A stretch of DNA of 64,000 nucleotides, from positions 319,964 to 383,963 of the forward strand of contig JAHCIA010000001.1 in assembly GCA_026129465.1 (NCBI GenBank). The letters are read 5' to 3'. The notes below the pieces were generated by a model. The model made no database searches. It was given only the letters and a program-made list of their open reading frames with translations, and was not told where the DNA came from. Source of the DNA: Flavobacteriales bacterium. Its GTDB lineage: Bacteria; Bacteroidota; Bacteroidia; Flavobacteriales_F; PHOS-HE28. A program made the translations under genes and the position numbers. Positions 52,172 to 60,192 of the stretch are shown here, piece by piece. Positions within the stretch are counted from its first letter, which is position 1. Each line of letters starts with the position of its first letter.

Positions 52172-53872
52172 TCAGTTCGTGTCGTTTCCGTTGCCGTTGT
52201 CGGAGATCAGGCGCCCATTGTGCAACCTCAGGATGCGGCCACAGTGACGGCGGAAATCGGGGTCGTTGCTCACGGCGATCAGCGTGAAGGGGGCATCGGC
52301 GCCGGTGAGCAGGTCCAGCAGCACCTTCTGTTCCTCGCCGGCGATGGGCAGGGCATCGTCCTCGAAGAGCACCAGCCTTGGCCGGCCGGCCAGGCAGCGC
52401 GCCACGATGATGCGCTTCACCAGGCTGCCTGGCAGGCGCGATCCGAGTGGATCGAGGCGGGTAAGGAGGCCATCTGGAAGATCGGCCAGCAAGGGCATCA
52501 AGCCCGTGCGTTCCGCCGCTTCACGCGCATGCTGTTCGGTGACCCAGTCGCGGCCCATGATGATGTTGTCCAGCACCGTGGCACTGAAGACCTCCTCCTG
52601 GTTGAAACTATCGCCCATGGCGCTGCGGGCCTCGGCCGGAGAAAGGCTTCTCAGGCCCAGACCATCCAGCAGCACATTGCCCTCGTCGGGCTCCACCATG
52701 CCGGCGATCAGGTGCAGCAGGGTGCTCTTGCCGCTGCCGTCCGGACCGCTGATGCAGACCTTCTCGCCCGGCGCGATGCGCAGATCGATGCCGTCGAGGA
52801 TCGGCGTACCACTCCAGTGGCTGCGGAACACCAGGCCCTTCAACTCCACCGCCATGGGGCCGCCATCCTCCATGGTGCGGGCGATGGGCATGCCGTCCTG
52901 GCGTTCCACCGGCAGGTCGGCCACTTCGCCGAGTTTCTCCATGGCGGTGAGCACATCGTAGATCGACTCCAGCCCGAGGATCACTTTCTCCACGGCGTTC
53001 AGCACCAGGATGATGATGATCTCCGCCGCCACGAACTGGCCGATGTTCATGCGCTCGGTGAAGACCAGGATGCCGCCCAGTACCAACAGCGACAGGGTGA
53101 TCACGGTCTTGAAGCCCACCATGCCCCAGTAATGGCCCAGCAGCACGCGGAAGTGTGATCTGCGCGCCTTCACGTAGCTCTCCGCGATGCCGTCCGCCGT
53201 GTCCACCGCGATGGAGGTGCGCCCGGCGAGCTTGAAGCTGGCGTTGCTGCGGCCCAGTTCCTCCAGCCAGTACGCCATGTCGTATTTGTACTTGCTCTCC
53301 TCCAGACTTGTGCGCAGGCCGTTCTGGCCGGTGACGCGGAAGAGCAGGAAGAGCAGCAGCATCAGGAACAACCCGAATCCGATGAAGAAGGGATGATAGA
53401 AGGCCAGCAGCACCAGGCCGAAGAGGATCTGCAGGGCGCTCACCGGCACATCGATGAGCACCTTGTTGAGGCCCTTCTGCACGGTGAGTACATCGAAGAA
53501 GCGGTTGGCCAGCTCGGGGAGGTAGCGGCCATGCACGGCGCTGGTGCGGATGCGTGGCAGGCGGTAGGCGAACTCCAGCGCGGCGCGGGCGAAGATCCGC
53601 TGCTTGAGGTGCTCCGACAGGCTCAGTTCCATCACCTGCAGCACGCCGGCGAAGAGGATGCCCAGGGTGACGAAGCCGATGAGCACGCCCCAGCTGGTGG
53701 CCACCTGTCCGCCGCCGATCAGGTTGATGATGGCCTGGATGCCCAGCGGCAGTGAGAGCATGATGAGGCCGCGCAGGAGGGCGTAGAGGTAGAGATACAC
53801 GATGTCGCGCCGGTCCTGGCGCAGCATGCCGAACAGCCGCTGGAAGGGTCGTATGGCCAGTGGGGAGCGCAT
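52172..53872 (-). CDS. ABC half-transporter with a degenerate nucleotide-binding domain
   Basis: 566 residues: six TM helices (about 20-300; IVYLYLYALLRGLIMLSLPL, HPFFIGFGLFLMLLLFLLF) and a C-terminal ABC domain. Walker A GPDGSGKST is intact, but the signature reads LPGSL in place of LSGGQ, Walker B reads VLFED with the catalytic Glu replaced by Asp, and the H-loop position is AVSNDP with Ser instead of His. This may be a feature of the whole family, which I cannot check. It starts 2 nt after the TetR gene and would power or structure export together with HlyD and TolC. Confidence 0.9.
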   Translation of the reverse strand: MRSPLAIRPFQRLFGMLRQDRRDIVYLYLYALLRGLIMLSLPLGIQAIINLIGGGQVATSWGVLIGFVTLGILFAGVLQVMELSLSEHLKQRIFARAALEFAYRLPRIRTSAVHGRYLPELANRFFDVLTVQKGLNKVLIDVPVSALQILFGLVLLAFYHPFFIGFGLFLMLLLFLLFRVTGQNGLRTSLEESKYKYDMAYWLEELGRSNASFKLAGRTSIAVDTADGIAESYVKARRSHFRVLLGHYWGMVGFKTVITLSLLVLGGILVFTERMNIGQFVAAEIIIILVLNAVEKVILGLESIYDVLTAMEKLGEVADLPVERQDGMPIARTMEDGGPMAVELKGLVFRSHWSGTPILDGIDLRIAPGEKVCISGPDGSGKSTLLHLIAGMVEPDEGNVLLDGLGLRSLSPAEARSAMGDSFNQEEVFSATVLDNIIMGRDWVTEQHAREAAERTGLMPLLADLPDGLLTRLDPLGSRLPGSLVKRIIVARCLAGRPRLVLFEDDALPIAGEEQKVLLDLLTGADAPFTLIAVSNDPDFRRHCGRILRLHNGRLISDNGNGNDTN

Positions 53873-53874
53873 GG

Positions 53875-54549
53875 TCAGCGGGCGTTCACCGAGGCGAAGA
53901 CCAGGTGGATGAAGAGCTCGGGCACACGGTTGCGGGCACCCTTGTCGGTGACCGTGGGCAGATGCTCGGCGAAGAAGCGCTGCGTCATGCTGCCGTCCAC
54001 CACCTGGCTGGCGAGCGCGGCGGGAAAGGGATGCGCCGGTGCCACGGCCAGGATCATCTCGCGCAGCCGGTCGCACAAGCGGCGGAAACTGCTGAAGCAT
54101 CCTTCCTTGTGCTCCTGGTCGACCTCCTTGGTCATGTAAGCTTTGCCGCTCTCGCTCACCGCGATGCGGTACAGGGCGCGCAGGTCCAGGTAGCCGAAGT
54201 TGCCCTTGTCTGTGACCGGCTCGGTGATGGAACGCACGGCGCGTTCCAGGCGCTCGCGGTCGTCGGCGATGTTGGCCGTGTCGAATACAAGTTTGAATTC
54301 GCGCCAGCTCCAGTACCAGCCTGTCAGGTAGATCAGCAGGCGATGCTTGTTCTCGAAGTAGCGATAGATACTGCTCTCGGCCGTGCCCAGCGCCGCGGCC
54401 AGCTTGCCGAAGGTGAAGGCCTCCAGGCCGAGTTCATCGATCAGCGCCACACTGGTGCCGATGATCCGGTGGCCCAGTTCGGTGCCCTGTGGATCCTTCA
54501 GGTAGACCGGCTCGGTCACCTGGACATTCATCTGCATCAGTCGCTCCAT
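53875..54549 (-). CDS. TetR-family regulator of the export operon
   Basis: 224 residues from ATG 54549 (54537 is also possible). HTH near residues 35-65: LGLEAFTFGKLAAALGTAES followed by SIYRYFENKHRLL. The C-terminal ligand domain is not like a named group. It is the first gene of the TetR-ABC-HlyD-TolC series, 2 nt from the ABC gene; a 15-bp perfect palindrome lies 112 bp upstream. The efflux substrate would be its ligand. Confidence 0.9.
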   Translation of the reverse strand: MERLMQMNVQVTEPVYLKDPQGTELGHRIIGTSVALIDELGLEAFTFGKLAAALGTAESSIYRYFENKHRLLIYLTGWYWSWREFKLVFDTANIADDRERLERAVRSITEPVTDKGNFGYLDLRALYRIAVSESGKAYMTKEVDQEHKEGCFSSFRRLCDRLREMILAVAPAHPFPAALASQVVDGSMTQRFFAEHLPTVTDKGARNRVPELFIHLVFASVNAR

Positions 54550-54661
54550 GCGATGGACGCCATGGCCTGGCGTGGGCGTTGGTGATGGGTGGCTTGATGG
54601 GGCAAAGATCAGCGAAGACCATGCCAAAACTTTCAAATACGACTGTAAAAAAAGCTAAAGG

Positions 54662-54676
54662 GATAGTAATACTATC
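54662..54676 (-). promoter_or_regulatory. Palindrome upstream of the TetR export operon
   Basis: GATAGTA A TACTATC, 7-1-7 perfect. It is in an AT-rich island (54620-54680) that contrasts with the surrounding GC-rich DNA and holds an AAGTTTTG element (54625-54632, minus). It is in the normal place for a TetR operator. Confidence 0.45.
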
Positions 54677-54721
54677 ATAAGGGGTCGCGCGATGCACGCT
54701 AGGGCCTGGTTCGGGCAAGGA

Positions 54722-55843
54722 CTATTTGCCTGTGTAGGCGACGCGGTAGATCATGTCCGCCGCGTCGTCGCTCACCAGCAGGCTGCCATCGGGCGCGACC
54801 AGCACATCCACAGGGCGCCCCCAGGCTTTGCTGCCCTTCAGCCAGCCTTCGGCGAAGACCTCCGTGCGTGCGCTGCCGTCGGGCTGTGGCCAGGCCACCA
54901 TCACCCGGTAGCCGATGGGTGTGCTGCGGTTCCAACTTCCGTGCTGGGCGATGAAGATGGCGTTGCGGTACTTGGCCGGGAACTGCTGCCCCGTGTAGAA
55001 GCGCATGCCCAGCGGCGCGGTGTGCGGACCAAGGATGGCGGACTCCTTCACGAAGTCGGAGCATGGGCGTTGCTGGCCGAACTCGGGATCCGGCAGGTCT
55101 GGCGCATGGCAGTAAGGGTAGCCGAAATGCGATCCCTCAACGGCCAGCCGGTTCAGTTCGCAGTCGGGCTGGTCGTCGCCCATCCAGTCGCGGCCGTTGT
55201 CAGTGAACCACAATTCTCCGGTCTCCGGGTGCCAGTCGAAGCCCACCGTATTGCGCACGCCGTGGGCGATGATCTCGCGGTCGCCTCCATCGGGATCGAT
55301 GCGGGTGATGGTGGCGTAGATGGGGTCCTCGCTCAGGCAGATGTTGCAAGGCGCGCCCACGGGCACATAGAGCTTGTCGTCCGGCCCGAAGGCGATGAAC
55401 TTCCACCCGTGGTGCTTGTCACCGGGGTATTGGTCGGTGACCACCACAGGTTCGGGCGGGTCGTCCAGCCGCTCCTCGATATTGTCGTAGCGCAGGATGG
55501 TGCTCACCGCGCTCACATGGAGCGATCCGTTGCGGAAGGCCACGCCCACGGGCATGTTCAGCTGGCGGGCAATGATCCAATGCTGGTCCGCGCGCCCATC
55601 GTTGTTCGTGTCGCGCAGCGCATGCACCACGCCCTCTCCGCGGCTGCCCACGAACAGGGTGCCCTTGTCGCCCCAACACATGGCGCGGGCGTTCTTCACC
55701 TTGTCGGCGAAGACCGAAATGGTGAATCCTTCGGGAAGGCCGATGTCCTTCAATTCGGGCCTGCCGCCGAGCACCGTGGGCATGCACACCGATCCGGAGA
55801 ACAACCACCAGGCGGCGATGGACAGGACGATCGGACGGCGCAT
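54722..55843 (-). CDS. PQQ-dependent sugar (sorbosone-type) dehydrogenase
   Basis: 373 residues with a signal peptide (RRPIVLSIAAWWLFSGSVCM). Propeller signatures: LPEGFTISVFADKVKNARAM, YPGDKHHGWKFIAFGPDDKLY, HGVRNTVGFDWHPETGELWF, GDDQPDCELNRL and SWNRSTPIGYRVMV. Five Cys in GAPCNIC, DCELN, YCHAP and RPCSDF may form disulfides. Third such gene in this window (see 9335 and 21521) but not T9SS-tagged. It starts 3 nt after the UspA stop, so the two share a transcript. Confidence 0.88.
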   Translation of the reverse strand: MRRPIVLSIAAWWLFSGSVCMPTVLGGRPELKDIGLPEGFTISVFADKVKNARAMCWGDKGTLFVGSRGEGVVHALRDTNNDGRADQHWIIARQLNMPVGVAFRNGSLHVSAVSTILRYDNIEERLDDPPEPVVVTDQYPGDKHHGWKFIAFGPDDKLYVPVGAPCNICLSEDPIYATITRIDPDGGDREIIAHGVRNTVGFDWHPETGELWFTDNGRDWMGDDQPDCELNRLAVEGSHFGYPYCHAPDLPDPEFGQQRPCSDFVKESAILGPHTAPLGMRFYTGQQFPAKYRNAIFIAQHGSWNRSTPIGYRVMVAWPQPDGSARTEVFAEGWLKGSKAWGRPVDVLVAPDGSLLVSDDAADMIYRVAYTGK

Positions 55844-55846
55844 GGG

Positions 55847-56287
55847 TCAGGAGCGTGGTGTGGGAATGATCATCACCGGCACCTTGCTGTCGCGCAGGAC
55901 CTGTTCACTCACACTGCCCACGAAAGCCCGGAACAAAGCGCTCTTGCCATGCGAGCCCATGACAATGAGCCCTGCCTCCACCTTGGTGGCCATTTCCAGT
56001 ATGGTGTCCGTCGTGGGACCTTGCACCAGCCGCGCCTCGGCATCAATCCCTCGCGCATTGAGGTCCGCCGCGATGGCCTGGATGTCCTGGTGTTCCTGGC
56101 GCAGGGTCTCCGCGCGCTGCTCACGCACATAGCTCGGACCGACCTTGAAGCCGACGAAATCCGGATCCGGTGCGGCCACGTGTACCAGCCAGACCTTGGC
56201 GCCGAAGGCCTTGCCCAGGCTGGCGGCGGTCTCCACCACCAAGGGTGTCACTTCAGAAAAATCGATGGTGGCGAGCAGGTCTTTCAT
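55847..56287 (-). CDS. Universal stress protein (UspA family)
   Basis: 146 residues. KDLLATIDFSEVTPLVVETA at the start and the ATP-binding GLIVMGSHGKSALFRAFVGS with SVSEQVLRDSKVPVMIIP at the end are the Usp pattern (GxxGxGxxxS-type loop as GSHGKSALFRAFVGSVS). ATG 56287 is chosen because it opens the first beta strand. It is followed by the PQQ dehydrogenase gene with a 3-nt gap, an unusual pairing. Confidence 0.9.
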   Translation of the reverse strand: MKDLLATIDFSEVTPLVVETAASLGKAFGAKVWLVHVAAPDPDFVGFKVGPSYVREQRAETLRQEHQDIQAIAADLNARGIDAEARLVQGPTTDTILEMATKVEAGLIVMGSHGKSALFRAFVGSVSEQVLRDSKVPVMIIPTPRS

Positions 56288-56339
56288 GGCGATGGTACTT
56301 GTGCGCAAGATAGAGGTGGCACCAAGCGACCGGAATGAC

Positions 56340-56366
56340 GAAGGGCGGCATGGTTCGCCGCCCTTC
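56340..56366 (-). terminator. Hairpin terminator of the basic DNA-binding-type protein gene
   Basis: GAAGGGCGGC (56340-56349) pairs perfectly with 56357-56366 with a 7-nt loop, 27 nt past the stop codon at 56393 in the minus direction. Confidence 0.6.
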
Positions 56367-56392
56367 ATCCTGAACACTATTCGAACAGCCCG

Positions 56393-56950
56393 TCAGATCA
56401 CGAGCTTGTCCAGGTGACCGGGGCGCATTTTGCCCGTGCTGGCGAAGAACCACTCCTTCAGCCCGTAGTGGTAGCCGCGGCGCAGACCGGTGCGGTGGGT
56501 GCCCAGCACGCCGCGCTTGCCGCTGAGCTTTTGCAGCACACGGGTAAGTTTCGCCTCCACATCGGCCTCCTTCATGCCGGGTTCGTTCTTCTTGGCCCAG
56601 GTGACAGCCTGCGCCATGATGTCCGCCTTGGGCAGCATGCGGTTGCGCTTGGTGATCAGGTCCACCACCATGAGGTCCCAAGGGCTCAGGCGATAGCCAC
56701 CCTTCACGGCGCGGGATTTTTTGCGCCCGGGTTTCCGGCGGCGGCCTCTTTTCACCGCGGCCTTTTTCGCCGGTCCGCCGGATTTCTTCTTCGCTGCCGT
56801 TCCTTCGCCCCCACTGGCGGCGGGCAGGCCTTTCAGGTCCGCGATCGCGTCACGCACGCGGTCCAGTTGGAAGATCAAGCGGCGTCGCTCGCTGCGGTAT
56901 TCGCTGAGCAGCCGTTCGATCTCCTTCGCATTCAGTCTTTTGGTCGCCAT
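56393..56950 (-). CDS. Basic nucleoid-type protein with AT-hook-like linker
   Basis: 185 residues. An N-terminal coiled coil (residues 5-40, NAKEIERLLSEYRSERRRLI), a Lys/Arg-rich linker with GRRRKPGRKKSR (AT-hook-like), and a C-terminal helical domain (SPWDLMVVDLITKRNRMLPK). Probably DNA-binding, comparable in design to H-NS or other bacterial chromatin proteins, but no orthologue can be named. A TATTTTCG element sits 34 nt upstream. Confidence 0.7.
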   Translation of the reverse strand: MATKRLNAKEIERLLSEYRSERRRLIFQLDRVRDAIADLKGLPAASGGEGTAAKKKSGGPAKKAAVKRGRRRKPGRKKSRAVKGGYRLSPWDLMVVDLITKRNRMLPKADIMAQAVTWAKKNEPGMKEADVEAKLTRVLQKLSGKRGVLGTHRTGLRRGYHYGLKEWFFASTGKMRPGHLDKLVI

Positions 56951-56984
56951 TCGATATTTGGATTTGGTTTGTACCGGAGTGCGG

Positions 56985-56992
56985 CGAAAATA
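56985..56992 (-). promoter_or_regulatory. -7-like element TATTTTCG of the basic protein gene
   Basis: 34 nt before ATG 56950; same TTTCG ending as the elements at 29107 and 29134. Confidence 0.4.
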
Positions 56993-57077
56993 GGGAAGTA
57001 TCGATGCATTCTATCCCTTCGGTACGACCATCATCCATCCACGATCGTAAAGCTTTGCTGGCGGCGAACCATATGTT

Positions 57078-58148
57078 TCATGCAAGGTGCAGCATCACCC
57101 CACTTCCTTCGTTCGTCGTGAACCGACCGATCGTGACCGCCATGCCCACATGCCTATCCAGCAAGTGCAGGGCCTCCAATGCGCCTTCGGGCGCAACGGC
57201 CACCAACAAACCACCGCTTGTTTGCGGGTCGCTCAGCACCATCATGCGTTCCATGTCGCCGGCACCCGAAATACCGCCATGGTAGCTCTTCCAGTTCCTT
57301 AGTGCGCCATCCGCATAGCAGCCCAGGGCCAGGTATTCCTTCGCCTCGGGGATCACAGGAATACGGTCGTATCCGATCTCGGCCGTGAGCCCGCTGCCCC
57401 TGCACATCTCCAGCAGATGCCCCGCCAGTCCGAAGCCTGTCACATCCGTCATGGCATGCACCTCCGGGAGCTTGGCCAGTTCAGCGCCCACGGCGTTGCT
57501 GCGACACATCAGCTCGCTGGCGATGCGTGCATGTTCCGGCTTCAGGACAGCACGTTTCTGGGCGGTGCTGAGAATGCCCACGCCGATCGGTTTGGTGAGG
57601 ATGAGCACGTCGCCGGCCCGTGCCGTGTCATTGCGCTTGAGCTGTTCGATGGACACTTCACCTGTCACCGCCAGGCCGAAGAATGGCTCGGGGGCATCGA
57701 TGCTGTGTCCGCCTGCGAGTGCGATGCCCGCATCATGGCAGGCCTGTCTTCCGCCCTCCACCACCCGGGCCGCCAATTCCGCAGGCAGCTTCTCCACGGG
57801 CCAGCCGAGGATGGCCACGGCCAGGAGTGGCTTGCCGCCCATGGCGTACACATCACTCAGCGCATTGGTGGCGGCGATGCGTCCGAAGTCGAAGGCATCG
57901 TCCACGATGGGGCTGAAGAAGTCGGTGGTGCTGATCAGCGCGCGGCCGTCGCCCAGGTCGTACACGGCGGCATCGTCGCGGCTGCCGTAGCCCACCAGCA
58001 GGCGTGGATCGGGGAAAGTGCCCAGGTCGCTCTTCAGGATGGTCTCCAATACCGCAGGCGCGATCTTGCAGCCACATCCTGCGCCATGGCTGAATTGCGT
58101 GAGACGGACAGGGCCTTCAGCGGGCGGGGGTGGAGGCGGCAGCGGCAT
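57078..58148 (-). CDS. selD: Selenide, water dikinase
   Basis: 356 residues. Makes selenophosphate from selenide and ATP. Catalytic Cys/Lys in [11 protein letters not shown] (Cys25, equivalent to E. coli Cys17); it is Cys, not Sec. [14 protein letters not shown] and the glycine-rich [13 protein letters not shown] region bind [17 protein letters not shown] is also conserved. The proline-rich N-terminus is unusual. The start overlaps the 3' end of mnmH by 32 nt. Confidence 0.95.
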   Translation of the reverse strand: MPLPPPPPPAEGPVRLTQFSHGAGCGCKIAPAVLETILKSDLGTFPDPRLLVGYGSRDDAAVYDLGDGRALISTTDFFSPIVDDAFDFGRIAATNALSDVYAMGGKPLLAVAILGWPVEKLPAELAARVVEGGRQACHDAGIALAGGHSIDAPEPFFGLAVTGEVSIEQLKRNDTARAGDVLILTKPIGVGILSTAQKRAVLKPEHARIASELMCRSNAVGAELAKLPEVHAMTDVTGFGLAGHLLEMCRGSGLTAEIGYDRIPVIPEAKEYLALGCYADGALRNWKSYHGGISGAGDMERMMVLSDPQTSGGLLVAVAPEGALEALHLLDRHVGMAVTIGRFTTNEGSGVMLHLA

Positions 58149-59154
58149 GTTCCTTCAGACGTTGGGCCAGGCCGCGAAGATCGCTGGCTGTGGCGGCAAG
58201 CTTCACGACACGCGATGCATCGCGCCTGGCGAGACCATGGGCGTAGGTCTTGTCATAATAATGGAGCATGGTACGGGCCACCATGTCCAGCTCTCCGGCC
58301 TCCAAAGCTTCCAAGGCGGTCTTGGCATGTTGTGGGCCAATGCGCCTGGCGATACGCTTGATCGCTGCGGCCAGTTCCTCCTTGGGAAAGCCACCGTAGT
58401 CCACCACGAGCCGCCCCACACGCTCGTGCAGCGGCATGTCGGCGAAAATGACCGTCGCCCGGAGCATGGCCTCATGCCATGGGGCTGGCAGCAGAAGTTT
58501 GCCGATCATCCGGCTTTCGTCCTCCAGCCATAGCGGCTTGGCAGGGTCCACGCGGCGCAGCGCGTCCCACAGCAGGTTCTCGAAATGCTCCTGGGTGGGT
58601 TGGGGCTGCTCGCCCAGCATGCCGAAGGAGGATCCCTTGTGGTGCGCCAGTCCCTCCAGGTCGATCATCTGCTCGCCCAGCTCGCGCAGGTGCCGCAATG
58701 TTTCCGTCTTCCCTGTACCGGTATATCCGCCGAGGATGAGGAGCTCCGGAATGTCGATGGAACCGGCCAGCACATGGCTCCGAAAAGCCTTGTAGCCACC
58801 CTTCAACGTGTACACCTCGATGAAGCCCGCCTTGTCAAGCAACCAGGCCACACTGCCGCTGCGCTCGCCACCGCGCCAGCAGTGCACGGCGATGCGGCGA
58901 TCGGGCGCGAGTTCGATCGCGCGTTCCACGATGGTGGCCAGCTTGGGCCCTACGATCCGCAGGCCCTCCAGCACGGCGGCGTCTCGCCCCTGCTGTTTGT
59001 AGAGGATGCCCACCAAGGCGCGCTCCGCATCATCGAAGAGCGGCATGTTCGCCGCGCCTGGGATATGGCCGCGCCCGAACTCACCGGGCGAGCGCACATC
59101 GAGGATGGGCAAGCCTGTGGCGAGGAAGTCCTGGACAGGTAGCGCGCGGTGCAC
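58117..59154 (-). CDS. mnmH: tRNA 2-selenouridine synthase
   Basis: About 345 residues. It replaces sulfur by selenium in the wobble uridine of some tRNAs using selenophosphate from the adjacent SelD. An N-terminal rhodanese domain carries the catalytic Cys in [12 protein letters not shown]; a P-loop domain has [13 protein letters not shown] 59154 is chosen as start because a TACTTTTG element ends 3 nt before it; TTG 59160 is the alternative. The gene pair gives selenium use for tRNA; no selA, selB or selC was seen in the window. Confidence 0.92.
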   Translation of the reverse strand: MHRALPVQDFLATGLPILDVRSPGEFGRGHIPGAANMPLFDDAERALVGILYKQQGRDAAVLEGLRIVGPKLATIVERAIELAPDRRIAVHCWRGGERSGSVAWLLDKAGFIEVYTLKGGYKAFRSHVLAGSIDIPELLILGGYTGTGKTETLRHLRELGEQMIDLEGLAHHKGSSFGMLGEQPQPTQEHFENLLWDALRRVDPAKPLWLEDESRMIGKLLLPAPWHEAMLRATVIFADMPLHERVGRLVVDYGGFPKEELAAAIKRIARRIGPQHAKTALEALEAGELDMVARTMLHYYDKTYAHGLARRDASRVVKLAATASDLRGLAQRLKEHAAAASTPAR

Positions 59155-59157
59155 GCC

Positions 59158-59165
59158 CAAAAGTA
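59158..59165 (-). promoter_or_regulatory. -7 element TACTTTTG of mnmH-selD
   Basis: Exact consensus, 3 nt before the GTG start, indicating a leaderless GTG-initiated transcript. Confidence 0.55.
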
Positions 59166-59174
59166 GGAGCGGTC

Positions 59175-59615
59175 TCAGCCCAGTTTCGCGGTGAGCGTGA
59201 TGGGTACGCTCTTCAGGGCCTGGCTGATCGGGCAGTTGGCCTTCGCATCCTCGGTGCAGGTGTTGAACAGGGCCTGGTCGATGCCGGGCACCTTCGCAGT
59301 CAGATCGAGATGGATGGCGGTGATGAGCATCGCTTCACCCACCTTGTCCATGGTCACGGTGGAGGTGCATTCCAGGCGCTCGGGCGTGAAGCCGTGGTTG
59401 CCCAGCACGAAGCTCAGCTTCATGGTGAAACAGCTGGCGTGCGCGGCGGCGATGAGTTCCTCGGGGTTGGTGCCGGCCTTGCCGTCCTCGCTCACGAAAC
59501 GCGTGGTGAAGGAGTGCGGAATGCCGTTGAGGGCGCCGCTGGTGCTGCTGATGTGGCCGGTGCCTTCCTTGCCCGTACCGGCCCAGGTGGCTGTTGCTTT
59601 GCGATGGATCGCCAT
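59175..59615 (-). CDS. osmC: OsmC/Ohr-family organic peroxide resistance protein
   Basis: 146 residues from ATG 59615. A thiol peroxidase; the two redox Cys are in HASCFTMKL and ANCPISQAL. KATATWAGTGKEGTG and SEDGKAGTNPEELIAAAH mark the OsmC branch, though Ohr cannot be fully excluded. A TACCTTCG element lies 26 nt upstream. Confidence 0.92.
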   Translation of the reverse strand: MAIHRKATATWAGTGKEGTGHISSTSGALNGIPHSFTTRFVSEDGKAGTNPEELIAAAHASCFTMKLSFVLGNHGFTPERLECTSTVTMDKVGEAMLITAIHLDLTAKVPGIDQALFNTCTEDAKANCPISQALKSVPITLTAKLG

Positions 59616-59641
59616 GGGCTTCTTGTGCTTGATGATATCGG

Positions 59642-59649
59642 CGAAGGTA
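59642..59649 (-). promoter_or_regulatory. -7-like element TACCTTCG of osmC
   Basis: Same sequence as that before the propeller lipoprotein gene (20236-20243), 26 nt upstream of the ATG. Confidence 0.35.
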
Positions 59650-59816
59650 CCGCCGCATGCGCGTAACGTTGGCATACCAATGGGTCTTGCACCAATTGAA
59701 GGAGGTGGATGGATGTGCCGGACGCTGAACTGACCTGCTGAACAATGGTTACAGGCGCTTGCAGAACGCGGAGCGGATGCCTAGGTTTAGTCACCCTAAC
59801 CAAACCATACAGGACC

Positions 59817-60179
59817 ATGTCAAGAGCAACATCGGTGAGCGTATCCGCAACGGATCCAGGCCTGACCCGGGATACGAGCATCTCCAGGACCGGAACCGCG
59901 CGATCGGGCGACCAGGTCACCGTCACTGGATGGGAGGATTCACTCGTCGGAAGCAGCGTGGTGGTGGTGCTCCAGATCAATTGTGCGACCCAACCGACCG
60001 CCAGGACCGATACCAACGGCAATGCGGCCATCACCGCATCGGGCACCGGGAACACTTACTATCTCAGCATCACTCTCAACACCGCCACCCTGGACAATTG
60101 GAGCGTCCAAGTGGGCACGAGCGGTGGCAGCACCTACACCTTCACCAAGGGAACAGGCGGCGGTGGCCACAAAGGCTGA
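59817..60179 (+). CDS. Small Ser/Thr/Gly-rich hypothetical protein
   Basis: 120 residues from ATG 59817 (in frame to 59745). Ser, Thr and Gly dominate (SGDQVTVTGWEDSLVGSSVV, TATLDNWSVQVGTSGGSTYT, FTKGTGGGGHKG) and the pattern suggests a small beta sandwich. No signal peptide. A weak TAGGTTTA element is 27 nt upstream. The stop is 13 nt before the cyclase start, so the two may be co-transcribed. Function unknown. Confidence 0.55.
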   Translation: MSRATSVSVSATDPGLTRDTSISRTGTARSGDQVTVTGWEDSLVGSSVVVVLQINCATQPTARTDTNGNAAITASGTGNTYYLSITLNTATLDNWSVQVGTSGGSTYTFTKGTGGGGHKG

Positions 60180-60192
60180 TCGGTCGGCATCC

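Noticed and set aside
51473-53158. A 561-residue plus-strand open frame.
   Set aside because: Antisense across HlyD and ABC genes, with no recognisable domain and skewed composition.
54692-56338. A 548-residue plus-strand open frame.
   Set aside because: Antisense to the UspA and PQQ dehydrogenase genes; those have proper motifs and a 3-nt spacing, this frame has none.
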